Positions 1 through 6,981 of a stretch of 10,832 nt of DNA are shown here, one piece after another. Every line of letters begins with the position of its first letter. Position 1 is the stretch's first letter. The DNA comes from Planctomycetota bacterium. Its GTDB lineage: Bacteria; Planctomycetota; UBA8742; SKZP01; JAIOTL01. The notes beneath the pieces were generated by a model, which saw nothing but the letters and a program-made list of their open reading frames with translations, was not told the origin of the DNA and did no database searches. The stretch covers positions 1 through 10,832 of the forward strand of contig JAIOTL010000138.1 of the NCBI GenBank assembly GCA_021106775.1. The letters run 5' to 3'. The translations under genes and the position numbers were made by a program.

Positions 1-2
1 AG

Positions 3-1589
3 TTGCGCAAACGTGGATATAAGATGGTGCGTGACCTTGCGAATCATTTTTATATGTACAACGTTAAAAAATACGGTAGATACACCGATGCTTTTGCTCT
101 TTTGTCACGTAGCAGAGCAAACCTTCTCAGCAATAAGTTCGTAAGCATTGATGATATCAGGAAGGGCTTGAATACAGCGGCACTCGAAGATAGAATTGAG
201 CTTAAGGGTGGTAAAGAGCTAATCGTCAACGATAAAGAAACACTTATGAATCTGTTAAAACAACAAGATTCTGAGGAATATCGTCTGGTTGAAAACACAC
301 CTTTCCAGAATTATATCATTAATGTCATGAAAATGTTCACACAGTGGGTAACTGCCGATGAAACAGATAAAATCAAGCATTACTGTGATAATCTGAATTA
401 TGACCTGCTTGCAGCACTAACCACATATTATACGAAAGTAAATATAAAAGATATCGAAGGTAAAAACCTGATTGAGATTTTCGCTGAAGAACTCATCGAA
501 ATCAGCAAATCAGGTGAATCATCGAAAACTCACCCGGTTATTTCACGGCTATACGACAATTTCCTGATAGTGGTTTATCTCGACAGACAATTCATTGCAG
601 ACAGGATTTTTGAAGTGATGAAAATCTACAAGGATAATTTCATCAAAGTCGGCTCTAGAGCTGCAAAATACGAATACCTTTTCCAGAAACTTTTCAGAGG
701 AGAAAAGATTCCAAGGAAAACTCTTCTAAAAGTCGGTAGAAAACTGTTTGATTCCGAGCAATATTCTCAGGCGATTGATTTCTTGCAGAACCTGATGACC
801 CAGCTTGAAAACGATGAAGATATGAATATTTTCAAAAATGGGGAAACCGGACCAATTTCATCTGACGAGATTGATTTCAAGTCTGAGATAGTAATTAGGT
901 CGATGCTCGCTATTGCATACATGAAAGAAGCAAAGAAGGAAATCACTTACACAATTGAGAGTAAAAACTTTAAGCTTGCTGAATACAATCTCTCTCGGCT
1001 GTTTGATTTCATCAGATATCGATTTGAGCAGCAACAACTTGGTCAATACAACGACTTAAATTGGAGCTGGGAGAAATCGCTAGATCAATACTACTATCTG
1101 ATAATGCTCAGTTACAAAGAGCTTCTTGATTTGAAGGCTGCGTATATTATCAACAATGGTGGAACATATGAAATTGATGTGGATATCAATTCTAAAAGCA
1201 TGAGAAAGAATCTTGATAGTGGTGAAATGATTGTAACCGGTGAGGACATAAAGACAGTGGAAGCAGCAGATGCTGCCTTTTCTACACTTACAAGAGTTCT
1301 CTGGGTTTGCCATTATCTCGCCAATCAAGCAGCAAATTTCTCTCCTGACCAACGAAGATACAAGTATCTTGATTATTATCGCGCATACATTCTGATTGCT
1401 CAAATTGGAAATGAAGATAAATACAACGAAAAAATAATCAATGCAAAGATAGATTATACAGAGCTTTTGGGCGGTAAAAACCTAGATGAATTCATATTTT
1501 TCGGTGACAAAGAGTTTTCAATTGAATTCAAAAAGCTGATTCGACAAATCGACAAAATATTCGAAGAAAGAGATCTCAAGATTGATTAG
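3..1589 (+). CDS. Helical/TPR-like protein, 5'-truncated by the window edge
   Basis: I do not recognise this family. The frame is open to the left edge, so the N-terminus is probably missing; the TTG at position 3 and the first ATG at 24 have no visible ribosome site. About 528 residues are present, almost entirely predicted helix. One stretch (about residues 241-270, LKVGRKLFDSEQYSQAIDFL...) has the small/large residue pattern of a TPR unit, and residues 297-340 look like further helical-hairpin repeats. No signal peptide or membrane segment is seen in the visible part. It ends with tandem stops, TAG then TGA. The next gene starts 47 bp downstream and is a secreted TPR protein, so the two probably form one operon and may act in the same assembly, but that is inference. 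Scaffold or protein-interaction role likely; substrate unknown. Confidence 0.8.
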   Translation: MRKRGYKMVRDLANHFYMYNVKKYGRYTDAFALLSRSRANLLSNKFVSIDDIRKGLNTAALEDRIELKGGKELIVNDKETLMNLLKQQDSEEYRLVENTPFQNYIINVMKMFTQWVTADETDKIKHYCDNLNYDLLAALTTYYTKVNIKDIEGKNLIEIFAEELIEISKSGESSKTHPVISRLYDNFLIVVYLDRQFIADRIFEVMKIYKDNFIKVGSRAAKYEYLFQKLFRGEKIPRKTLLKVGRKLFDSEQYSQAIDFLQNLMTQLENDEDMNIFKNGETGPISSDEIDFKSEIVIRSMLAIAYMKEAKKEITYTIESKNFKLAEYNLSRLFDFIRYRFEQQQLGQYNDLNWSWEKSLDQYYYLIMLSYKELLDLKAAYIINNGGTYEIDVDINSKSMRKNLDSGEMIVTGEDIKTVEAADAAFSTLTRVLWVCHYLANQAANFSPDQRRYKYLDYYRAYILIAQIGNEDKYNEKIINAKIDYTELLGGKNLDEFIFFGDKEFSIEFKKLIRQIDKIFEERDLKID

Positions 1590-1636
1590 TGAATAATCAA
1601 TAATTCTTTTAATATTCAACAAAAGGAGAAATATAG

Positions 1637-3325
1637 ATGTTTAAGAACAAAGCAAAACTAAGCCTTGTGCTTGCATTACTGATTGTCATTGCCCTACCTG
1701 CTGTCGGAAAATCCGTGCTGAATGCTGCACCAAAAGATATTATCATATTCAAGAAGGATCTCTCAAGCAACAAAGCACAGGTCATTCGCGCAAACGGAAA
1801 CATTGAATCGATGGACCTTTACTATGTTGTGTACGAAACTGATTCAGGCAGAAGCAGATTCAGACCGTGGGAAATCGAATGGATAAAGTTCGGCGGAGTC
1901 GATAATACATCCGATGAAAACACGTATAACGACGGTGTAGAGTCATTGCGAAAGGCTTCATGGAAAAAAGCTGCACTTATTTTCGCAAGTATGCTCAAAC
2001 ATGTCGGACGCAACAAAACCGGTCCTGTATGGAAAATCAGTAAAAAAGAGCGCAGGTCAATGGTTCTTTATACAACATATTATTATCATGGGTATGCACT
2101 TCTTCAGCAAGGTCTTGAAAAACAAAATAAAGCCAGCCACGCATATGCTGAAGTTCTAAAAATCTTCCCAATAGGTCTTAGCAGATTCGCAACAACAACG
2201 CGTCAGGAAGATTTCGACAAAAATCCTGAAAAACTTGAAACTGTGAAAAACACGTTGAAAGAAAGAATTGTAGAAGTTCAGACACTGCTGTCAACCAGCA
2301 ATACAGACGAAACTCAGACGAAAAAAATCACTGATTATATCGAGAAAATCGATGCTGTAAAAAATGCTAAGAACCTTGAAGTAGCTGTTGGCAAATTCAT
2401 GGACATTTGCAAAGGTTTCTTCGCTGCTGACTTCAGAGCAGCTATTGACACCTTGAAAGAGCCGTTTATTCTTTCATCTCTCGATTCCCAGGCACTTAAC
2501 TTCAAAATATATCCGCCAATGATTTTTTACAATATTAAACTCGCTATTGCCCAAGCATATTTCGGCTTGAGAGAGTTTAATAATGGTGCCGCGGAAATTG
2601 ATGAAGCATTGACCAGGTCACTCGAATCATCGAATATAATCAAACCTTCGCTAAAAGAAATTATCTTTGAAGCACGTAAAAAAGACAAAAAATTCTACAA
2701 TTATCTTATCGATGGTTACAGAATTACCGCTGAAGCATTTGAATCCAAGCCTGATTTCAAGGAAGCTAGAAAAGTTTACTTCAAGATTCTGCAGACAATC
2801 AAGGATGTCAATGGTTTCGAGAACGTTACCAACGACACACAACTCAGTATCGCGCTTTGTGAAGCCAAGATGGGTAAAACTGAAGATGCTGTTGAAACCC
2901 TGAATAAGCTTCTTCGTGGTTTCGCAATTGACCGTCATGAGATACCGAGAAAATGGGACAACAAAAATCTTATCAAACCGACTGATTCTTCGCTTTATAT
3001 GGGTGTGTACATGACTTTTGGCGAAGTTTATTATGACACCTATTCGAGAAGTAATAATAAGAACGACTTGTTCAAATCCTTCGAAGCATATCAGAAAGTA
3101 ACTTCATATTTTGCCTCGGACGACCTCAAAAGAGCAAAAGCACTTTATTGGCTTGTTCGAATCGCCCAGGAAATTGCGCTCGAGGTTTTCGGTAAGTATG
3201 CAAAATCCAAGGATAAACTCGCTTCTGGCAAGATCAATCCATACAAATACTACATGGACCTTGCTTCACAGTATCAAAAAGAGCTGAAAAGCCATTATTC
3301 ATACACCGAATGGGTTGCCAAATAA
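1637..3325 (+). CDS. Secreted TPR-repeat protein with beta-rich N-terminal segment
   Basis: A 562-residue protein preceded by a good ribosome site (AGGAG at 1624-1628, 8 nt before ATG). Residues 1-30 form a Sec signal peptide: basic start (MFKNKAK), a hydrophobic core at about 9-23, and likely cleavage near LNA-A at 30. Residues 33-85 (DIIIFKKDL... to PWEIEWIKF) look like a small beta domain of the kind that precedes TPRs in some envelope proteins. From about 95 on it is helical repeats: TPR-like units near 145-180 (YYYHGYALLQQGL...AYAEVLKIFP), 300-335, 360-390, 402-430 and 455-515. No catalytic motif is seen. It is the last gene of a two-gene operon with the upstream helical protein and is followed by an intrinsic terminator. 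The likely site is periplasm or outer-membrane face, as a scaffold; the specific function is unknown. Confidence 0.85.
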   Translation: MFKNKAKLSLVLALLIVIALPAVGKSVLNAAPKDIIIFKKDLSSNKAQVIRANGNIESMDLYYVVYETDSGRSRFRPWEIEWIKFGGVDNTSDENTYNDGVESLRKASWKKAALIFASMLKHVGRNKTGPVWKISKKERRSMVLYTTYYYHGYALLQQGLEKQNKASHAYAEVLKIFPIGLSRFATTTRQEDFDKNPEKLETVKNTLKERIVEVQTLLSTSNTDETQTKKITDYIEKIDAVKNAKNLEVAVGKFMDICKGFFAADFRAAIDTLKEPFILSSLDSQALNFKIYPPMIFYNIKLAIAQAYFGLREFNNGAAEIDEALTRSLESSNIIKPSLKEIIFEARKKDKKFYNYLIDGYRITAEAFESKPDFKEARKVYFKILQTIKDVNGFENVTNDTQLSIALCEAKMGKTEDAVETLNKLLRGFAIDRHEIPRKWDNKNLIKPTDSSLYMGVYMTFGEVYYDTYSRSNNKNDLFKSFEAYQKVTSYFASDDLKRAKALYWLVRIAQEIALEVFGKYAKSKDKLASGKINPYKYYMDLASQYQKELKSHYSYTEWVAK

Positions 3326-3341
3326 ATAACCTATAATCTTC

Positions 3342-3370
3342 AAATCCCGGGTTTACCGGGATTTTTTTTT
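3342..3370 (+). terminator. Intrinsic terminator of the TPR operon
   Basis: A perfect 9-bp stem (AAATCCCGG at 3342-3350, CCGGGATTT at 3356-3364) with a GTTTA loop and an uninterrupted T run to 3370. It lies 16 bp after the stop of the secreted TPR gene and separates that operon from the repeat-protein genes. Confidence 0.92.
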
Positions 3371-3529
3371 GCACCTGAATAAATTCATCGATTTTTAATT
3401 AGATTTGTTTTTTTTGGGGATTTTTTCAATAAAAACTTGTTGTATATTTAACACAAGCCAAAATTCATCAAACGATTCAATCTCAACAAAGTATACATAA
3501 GTAAATCACTTTCTCAGAAAGGGGAAATA

Positions 3530-3901
3530 ATGAAAAAATTGTTTATCTCGGTCTTTGTTGTTTTACTGATTTTTGCATTTTCTTCTTCGGTTTATGCACA
3601 GATCATCGAATTGGAGCCCAAAAAGGGTGATAATGGTGGTAAAAATAAAGCTGGTGGAATACGAGTCAAGCAGGGTATTGGTTTTAAAAAAGATGACGGC
3701 AAGAAGTACGAAGATTACAAGGATGACCCACTGTACAAAGAAATGATGAAGCTGAAGGAAAAAATGGCGGAAGAACAGAAAAATATGCGCGAAAAGGTGC
3801 AGGAACTTCTCAAAAAGTACGGCAAATGGCAGGATATGACTGATGAACAACGCAAGGAATACATGGAAGAAATGAAGGAATTGAACAAGGAATACAGATA
3901 G
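3530..3901 (+). CDS. Secreted modular Lys/Glu-rich helical protein, N-terminal part ending at in-frame TAG
   Basis: Read to the TAG at 3899-3901 this gives 123 residues. Start supported by AAGGGG at 3519-3524. Residues 1-23 are a clear signal peptide (MKKLFISVFVVLLIFAFSSS, cleavage VYA-Q). Residues 24-62 are a Gly/Lys-rich linker, and a helical module begins at 63 (YKDDPLYK) with a Spy/CpxP-like MTDEQR at 103-108. The TAG cuts the module at residue 124; the same frame then stays open for 188 more codons and completes this module plus two more (see 3905-4468). The paralog at 4637 reads through the equivalent point with Lys, and module 2 of this gene has Ala there. The simplest reading is one 312-codon gene carrying a recent nonsense change. 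A base-calling error or amber readthrough are alternatives. A one-module truncated secreted protein could still be made. The gene is monocistronic, with terminators on both sides. Confidence 0.8.
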   Translation: MKKLFISVFVVLLIFAFSSSVYAQIIELEPKKGDNGGKNKAGGIRVKQGIGFKKDDGKKYEDYKDDPLYKEMMKLKEKMAEEQKNMREKVQELLKKYGKWQDMTDEQRKEYMEEMKELNKEYR

Positions 3902-4465
3902 CTCTTGGAAGAATACAACAAATCCAAAAAAGAGCTTGATGAAAAAATCGAGAAGGACATTGATAAGAAATACAAAGATAACCCGCTTTACAAAAAAATG
4001 ATGAAAGCAAAGAAAAAATACGAAGAGTTCATGAAAAAATATTCACAATTGCTAAAGAAATTACTCGGAGAATATGGCGGTAACTGGAACGAAATGACCG
4101 ATGAGCAAAAAGCGGACTATATGAAGAAATCGAAAGAACTGCAGAAAAAATATCGCGCACTTTATGATGCATATAAAAAGGCAAAAAAAGCGTTTGAAGA
4201 CAGCATTAAAAATGCAGATGACGCAAAATTCAAGGACAACCCGTATTATCAGAAGATTATTGCCCTGAAAGCAAAACTCGCTGAAATTCAGAAAGCATAC
4301 TACGCATACATGAAGGAAGCAGGCACAGAATACGAAAACATGAACGAAGAAGAACGTGCAGAATACCGGAAAAAACTGGCGGATTTCCGCGAGCAGATTG
4401 AAAAATTGAAAAAAGCCATGGCAGAAGCAACCGAGGAATTCGAAAAAAGTAAAAACGAACCGAAA
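3716..4465 (+). repeat. Three tandem protein modules of about 79-86 residues (paralog A)
   Basis: Units are 3716-3970 (85 codons, containing the TAG), 3971-4228 (86 codons) and 4229-4465 (79 codons). Each opens with YKDDPLYK, YKDNPLYK or FKDNPYYQ. Each has a [MTN]-type acidic motif (MTDEQR, MTDEQK, MNEEER) 37-41 residues in, followed by EY/DY and then a helix ending near KKELDEK, KKAFEDS or EEFEKS. The units are clearly homologous at protein level but diverged at DNA level, so the internal duplication is old. Confidence 0.85.
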
Positions 4466-4468
4466 TAA
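3905..4468 (+). CDS. Continuation of the modular helical protein after the in-frame TAG (modules 1 end, 2 and 3)
   Basis: This is in the same frame as the upstream ORF, separated from it only by TAG CTC. It is best read as the C-terminal 187 residues of one interrupted gene and not as an independent gene. The TTG at 3905 has no well-spaced ribosome site, and a product starting here would have no signal peptide and would stay in the cytoplasm. It finishes module 1, then carries module 2 (residue 23 on, YKDNPLYKKM, with MTDEQK at 64-69) and module 3 (residue 109 on, FKDNPYYQKI, with MNEEER at 146-151). Composition is dominated by Lys, Glu, Ala, Met and Tyr, with charged pairs spaced i/i+4 as in long single helices or coiled coils. 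No cysteine or catalytic motif is present. The intact frame and conserved repeats after the stop argue that the lesion is recent or is translated through. Confidence 0.7.
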   Translation: MEEYNKSKKELDEKIEKDIDKKYKDNPLYKKMMKAKKKYEEFMKKYSQLLKKLLGEYGGNWNEMTDEQKADYMKKSKELQKKYRALYDAYKKAKKAFEDSIKNADDAKFKDNPYYQKIIALKAKLAEIQKAYYAYMKEAGTEYENMNEEERAEYRKKLADFREQIEKLKKAMAEATEEFEKSKNEPK

Positions 4469-4503
4469 CACGTTTTCAGCATACTATAATGATAATTATA
4501 AAT

Positions 4504-4532
4504 ATCCCGGACAAATTCCGGGATTTTTTTTT
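4504..4532 (+). terminator. Intrinsic terminator after paralog A
   Basis: An 8-bp perfect stem (ATCCCGGA at 4504-4511, TCCGGGAT at 4517-4524) with a CAAAT loop and a T run through 4532, 35 bp after the stop. The core stem sequence nearly repeats that of the terminator at 3342-3370. Confidence 0.92.
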
Positions 4533-4636
4533 GACTAAATTGAAAAACAGCAAAACCTTTTTGCGATTCTCGTTTTTATAATTGCACAATTACTTTTGAA
4601 TTTTCAATTTCACAATTTTTTCAAGAAAGGCAAAAC

Positions 4637-5356
4637 ATGAAAAAATTAGTTACTATGGTCTTTGTGATCGCATTACTGTTGGTTTTCACAACATCTGCAT
4701 ATGCTCAGATGGGTCGCGAAGGTGGTAAAAAAGGTCCAGGCAAGGGTGACGGTCGCGGTGACAGAATGAGACCCGGATTCGGTCGCGAGCCTGGCAACAA
4801 AATTGACCCGAAAAAATACGAGGAATACAAGGAAGATCCTTTGTACAAAAAAATGGAAGAAGCAAAGAAGAAAATCGATGAACTTCGCAAAGAAATGGAA
4901 GAAATACGTAAGGAATACGGCAATCCGAGGGACCTCAGCGACGATAAACGGGAAGAAATGCGTGAAAAAATGGGCGAAATCATGGAGAAAATGAATAAGG
5001 CGCAGGAGGAATTTCTGAAAGCGAAAAAGGAGCTTGACGACAAAATCGAGAAAGAAATGGACGAAAAGTACAAGGACAATGAGCTTTATAAAAAGATGAA
5101 AGAAGCGAAGAAAAAACTCGACGATGCAAGAGAGAAGATGCGGGAATTTTGGGGAGACATGCGCGGAAAAATGAGGGATATGGACGAGGAAGAAAGAAAA
5201 GAGTTGATGGAAAAGATGAAAGAAGAAATGGACAAAATGAAGAAATTGGCTGAGGAATTCGAGGAAACGATGAAGAAATTTAGGGAGAGCATTGGCGAAA
5301 AACCTGAAGAAGAAGAAAAGCCTGTAAAACCAACACCAAAAGGCGAGAATTTCTAG
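4637..5356 (+). CDS. Secreted modular Lys/Glu/Met-rich helical protein, two modules (paralog B)
   Basis: A 239-residue protein with ribosome site AAAGG at 4626-4630. Residues 1-23 are a signal peptide (MKKLVTMVFVIALLLVFTTS, cleavage AYA-Q) very like that of the gene at 3530. Residues 24-62 form a Gly/Arg/Lys/Pro-rich linker. Module 1 runs from 64 (YKEDPLYKKM) with LSDDKR at 100-105. Module 2 runs from 145 (YKDNELYKKM) with MDEEER at 182-187. A Glu/Pro-rich tail follows at about 221-239. The modules are extremely charged and Met-rich and should form long amphipathic or single helices. The L/M-[TSD]-x-x-[QKE]-R motif resembles the LTxxQ motif of periplasmic Spy/CpxP/ZraP proteins, which suggests a periplasmic chaperone or sensor role. 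That similarity is short and could be chance in a low-complexity helix. It is a tandem paralog of the upstream interrupted gene, monocistronic, ends in TAG, and is followed by a hairpin terminator. Confidence 0.87.
   Translation: MKKLVTMVFVIALLLVFTTSAYAQMGREGGKKGPGKGDGRGDRMRPGFGREPGNKIDPKKYEEYKEDPLYKKMEEAKKKIDELRKEMEEIRKEYGNPRDLSDDKREEMREKMGEIMEKMNKAQEEFLKAKKELDDKIEKEMDEKYKDNELYKKMKEAKKKLDDAREKMREFWGDMRGKMRDMDEEERKELMEKMKEEMDKMKKLAEEFEETMKKFRESIGEKPEEEEKPVKPTPKGENF
4826..5296 (+). repeat. Two tandem protein modules (paralog B)
   Basis: Units are 4826-5068 (81 codons) and 5069-5296 (about 76 codons; the right edge is approximate). They start YKEDPLYKKM and YKDNELYKKM and align with the three modules of the upstream paralog, including the acidic LTxxQ-like motif 36-37 residues in. 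The run KKELDDKIEKEMDEK at the end of unit 1 closely matches KKELDEKIEKDIDKK at the end of unit 1 of paralog A. Confidence 0.83.
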
Positions 5357-5385
5357 ATTATTTGTTCTTGCATGTCAATTATTTG

Positions 5386-5418
5386 AAAAAAGCAGGTTTC
5401 ATCTCCTGCTTTTTTTTT
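5386..5418. terminator. Probable bidirectional terminator between convergent genes
   Basis: Stem AGCAGG (5391-5396) pairs with CCTGCT (5405-5410) across an 8-nt loop. It is flanked by five more A on the left and a run of T to 5418 on the right, so it can terminate transcription from both sides. It sits 30 bp after the stop of paralog B and 43 bp beyond the stop of the convergent tldD gene. Confidence 0.85.
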
Positions 5419-5460
5419 GTTTTCGCAACATGGTGAGATTGAGAATTTTCTTTCCAAGTT

Positions 5461-6900
5461 TTATATGCCAACGGTTATGTTATGGAATCGAGCAGGCGAA
5501 CAACCGTGAGACATTTCCGCAGACTGCATCGGCTCACCCTTGCCACAGTTATTGACACCCATTAAATCCCAATAACTCTCGTTTGCAATGGCATCGCAGG
5601 AGTTCCAGAATTCTGGCGTGCTGCTTTGATAATTCGCATTCTTGAACAACTTACCCAGCTTGCCGTTCTTAATTTCCCATGCAGCCTCAACACTAAACTG
5701 GAAATTCAGCCGCATTTGATCAATTGACCAAGACTTGTTCATGTCAAGCAGAAGCCCATCTTCGGTGTCCGCAATCATGTCATCAAAATCCCAGCATCCA
5801 GGCATCAATGACAGATTATTTATGCGAATTATCGGAATTGCATGAAAACCTTCACTTCGATTACACCCAAATGATTTTTCTTCACCGATAACATGTGCAA
5901 ATTCACGCGAAGTCATATAACCTGTAAGAATCCCGTCCTTCACAACGTGATATCTCTGCATACGAACACCGTCGTCGTCATAGCCGCGCGTTGCCAGCCC
6001 TGTTGGCACTGTTCCATCCGCAACTATATTCACGATTTCCGAGCCATAACGGTATTTTTTATATTTTTCCGTTGTAAGAAACGATGAGCCAGCAAAATTC
6101 TCTTCATAACCAAGCACCCTATCCAACTCAGTGGGATGCCCTGAGGATTCGTGAATTTGCAGAAACAATTGATTCGGGTTCAGAATGATTGTCTTTTTCC
6201 CGCTGGGACATTGTTCGGCATCAAGCAGCGCAAGTGCTTCGTCGCGGACTCTATCCGCATTTTCAAGCAGATGCAATGAATTTACGATTTCATACCCACC
6301 AGACTTGTGCTGACCCCCAAAAGGCATAGGATACGACCTCTTTTGCAATTGACCGTCCTTCACTGCTACTGCAGAATAACCTGCTCCTGAACGTAGCAAA
6401 ACCTGCGTTATTATCGAACCTTCAGTGTTCGCAAAGTAAATTTTATCACGATTAAATGCCATCGTACTGTAAGCGACCTTGATATCAGGCTTAGTCCGCA
6501 GCTTTTTGTTAATTGCGAAAAGAAGGCTGAGTTTGTCCTCAAGCGAAACTGCAAAAGGATCAATGGCATAAGGCGTTGTCCAAATGTCCTGATATGCTGG
6601 CTCATTCGCAAATTTCATTGGTTTTACAGGTGCAATCGAAGACACCTTGGCAATCTTCACCGCAAGTGCTGAGATTCTCTCAATTTCAGACAAATTCAGC
6701 ACGGAAGAAGCAGCAAAACCCCATGCACCATTTTTCAACACCCGAACCCCAAAGCCGATTGTCTCTGAATTCGTACTGTCACTCAAACCTTCGTTACGAA
6801 CAGCAAGCCTCTGTTTCTGGCTATCAACAATCCTGATATCAGCGTAATCACAGCCTTTGTCTTTGGCAAAATCGATACATTTCAACAAATATTCTTTCAT
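5461..6900 (-). CDS. tldD: TldD-type zinc metalloprotease
   Basis: A 479-residue TldD/PmbA (U62/M103) family protein, close to the usual length of about 480. I take ATG at 6900 as start because AGGAG lies 7 nt before it; an in-frame TTG directly upstream at 6903 would overlap worse. The zinc-protease signature HESSGH is at residues 250-255 (His250, Glu251, His255), and the C-terminal Cys of NNCGKGEP is at 452, matching the HExxxH...Cys metal site of TldD. This marks it as the catalytic TldD and not the inactive TldE/PmbA partner. Known members form a barrel-like dimer that degrades unfolded peptides and trims modified peptides in the cytoplasm. No tldE/pmbA gene is adjacent: upstream is a divergent promoter region and downstream a convergent terminator. 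It may pair with a subunit encoded elsewhere or act as a homodimer. Confidence 0.93.
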   Translation of the reverse strand: MKEYLLKCIDFAKDKGCDYADIRIVDSQKQRLAVRNEGLSDSTNSETIGFGVRVLKNGAWGFAASSVLNLSEIERISALAVKIAKVSSIAPVKPMKFANEPAYQDIWTTPYAIDPFAVSLEDKLSLLFAINKKLRTKPDIKVAYSTMAFNRDKIYFANTEGSIITQVLLRSGAGYSAVAVKDGQLQKRSYPMPFGGQHKSGGYEIVNSLHLLENADRVRDEALALLDAEQCPSGKKTIILNPNQLFLQIHESSGHPTELDRVLGYEENFAGSSFLTTEKYKKYRYGSEIVNIVADGTVPTGLATRGYDDDGVRMQRYHVVKDGILTGYMTSREFAHVIGEEKSFGCNRSEGFHAIPIIRINNLSLMPGCWDFDDMIADTEDGLLLDMNKSWSIDQMRLNFQFSVEAAWEIKNGKLGKLFKNANYQSSTPEFWNSCDAIANESYWDLMGVNNCGKGEPMQSAEMSHGCSPARFHNITVGI

Positions 6901-6924
6901 CAAACTACTCCTGATGTTTTACAA

Positions 6925-6953
6925 ATCATACTTTGCATCAGCACTCATGCAAA
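6925..6953 (-). promoter_or_regulatory. Candidate sigma70-like promoter for tldD
   Basis: On the minus strand TTTGCA (6953-6948) is followed by a 17-bp spacer and TATGAT (6930-6925), 24 bp upstream of the tldD start. The -10 matches consensus at 5 of 6 positions and the -35 at 4 of 6. Its right half coincides with an inverted repeat (6932-6953). Confidence 0.4.
6932..6953. promoter_or_regulatory. Inverted repeat TTTGCAT-N8-ATGCAAA, possible operator
   Basis: Perfect 7-bp arms at 6932-6938 and 6947-6953 separated by 8 bp, covering the spacer and -35 of the candidate tldD promoter. The two-turn geometry is typical of a dimeric helix-turn-helix repressor site. No cognate regulator is visible in the window. 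Confidence 0.35.
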
Positions 6954-6962
6954 ATAAAAACA

Positions 6963-6977
6963 GCATACGGGCATACG
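6963..6977. repeat. Short direct repeat GCATACG-G-GCATACG
   Basis: Two identical 7-mers (6963-6969 and 6971-6977) with an 8-bp period, immediately upstream of the candidate -35 of the uppS promoter. This could be a regulator half-site pair or chance. Confidence 0.3.
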
Positions 6978-6981
6978 CTTC

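Noticed and set aside
3437..3448. Promoter candidate for paralog A (TATATT at 3443-3448)
   Set aside because: No acceptable -35 at 16-18 bp; the region is simply T-rich. A promoter must exist between 3371 and 3529 but I cannot place it.
3899..3901. Genome-wide reassignment of TAG to an amino acid
   Set aside because: TAG ends two other genes here. At the first it is followed at once by TGA, and at the second reading through adds only 11 unconserved residues, so normal stop use is the simpler view.
3905..4468. Treating the second half of paralog A as an independent gene with its own TTG start
   Set aside because: It is in frame with the upstream ORF, lacks a well-spaced ribosome site (the nearest AAGGA is 13 nt away) and would lack the signal peptide. 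It completes a module begun before the TAG.
4577..4582. TATAAT upstream of paralog B
   Set aside because: The -10 match is perfect but no -35-like hexamer lies at the right distance, so I leave it uncalled.
4061..5292. Long minus-strand open frames opposite the repeat proteins
   Set aside because: They are Phe/Ser-rich mirror images of Lys/Glu-rich codons on the plus strand, as expected for shadows of such genes.
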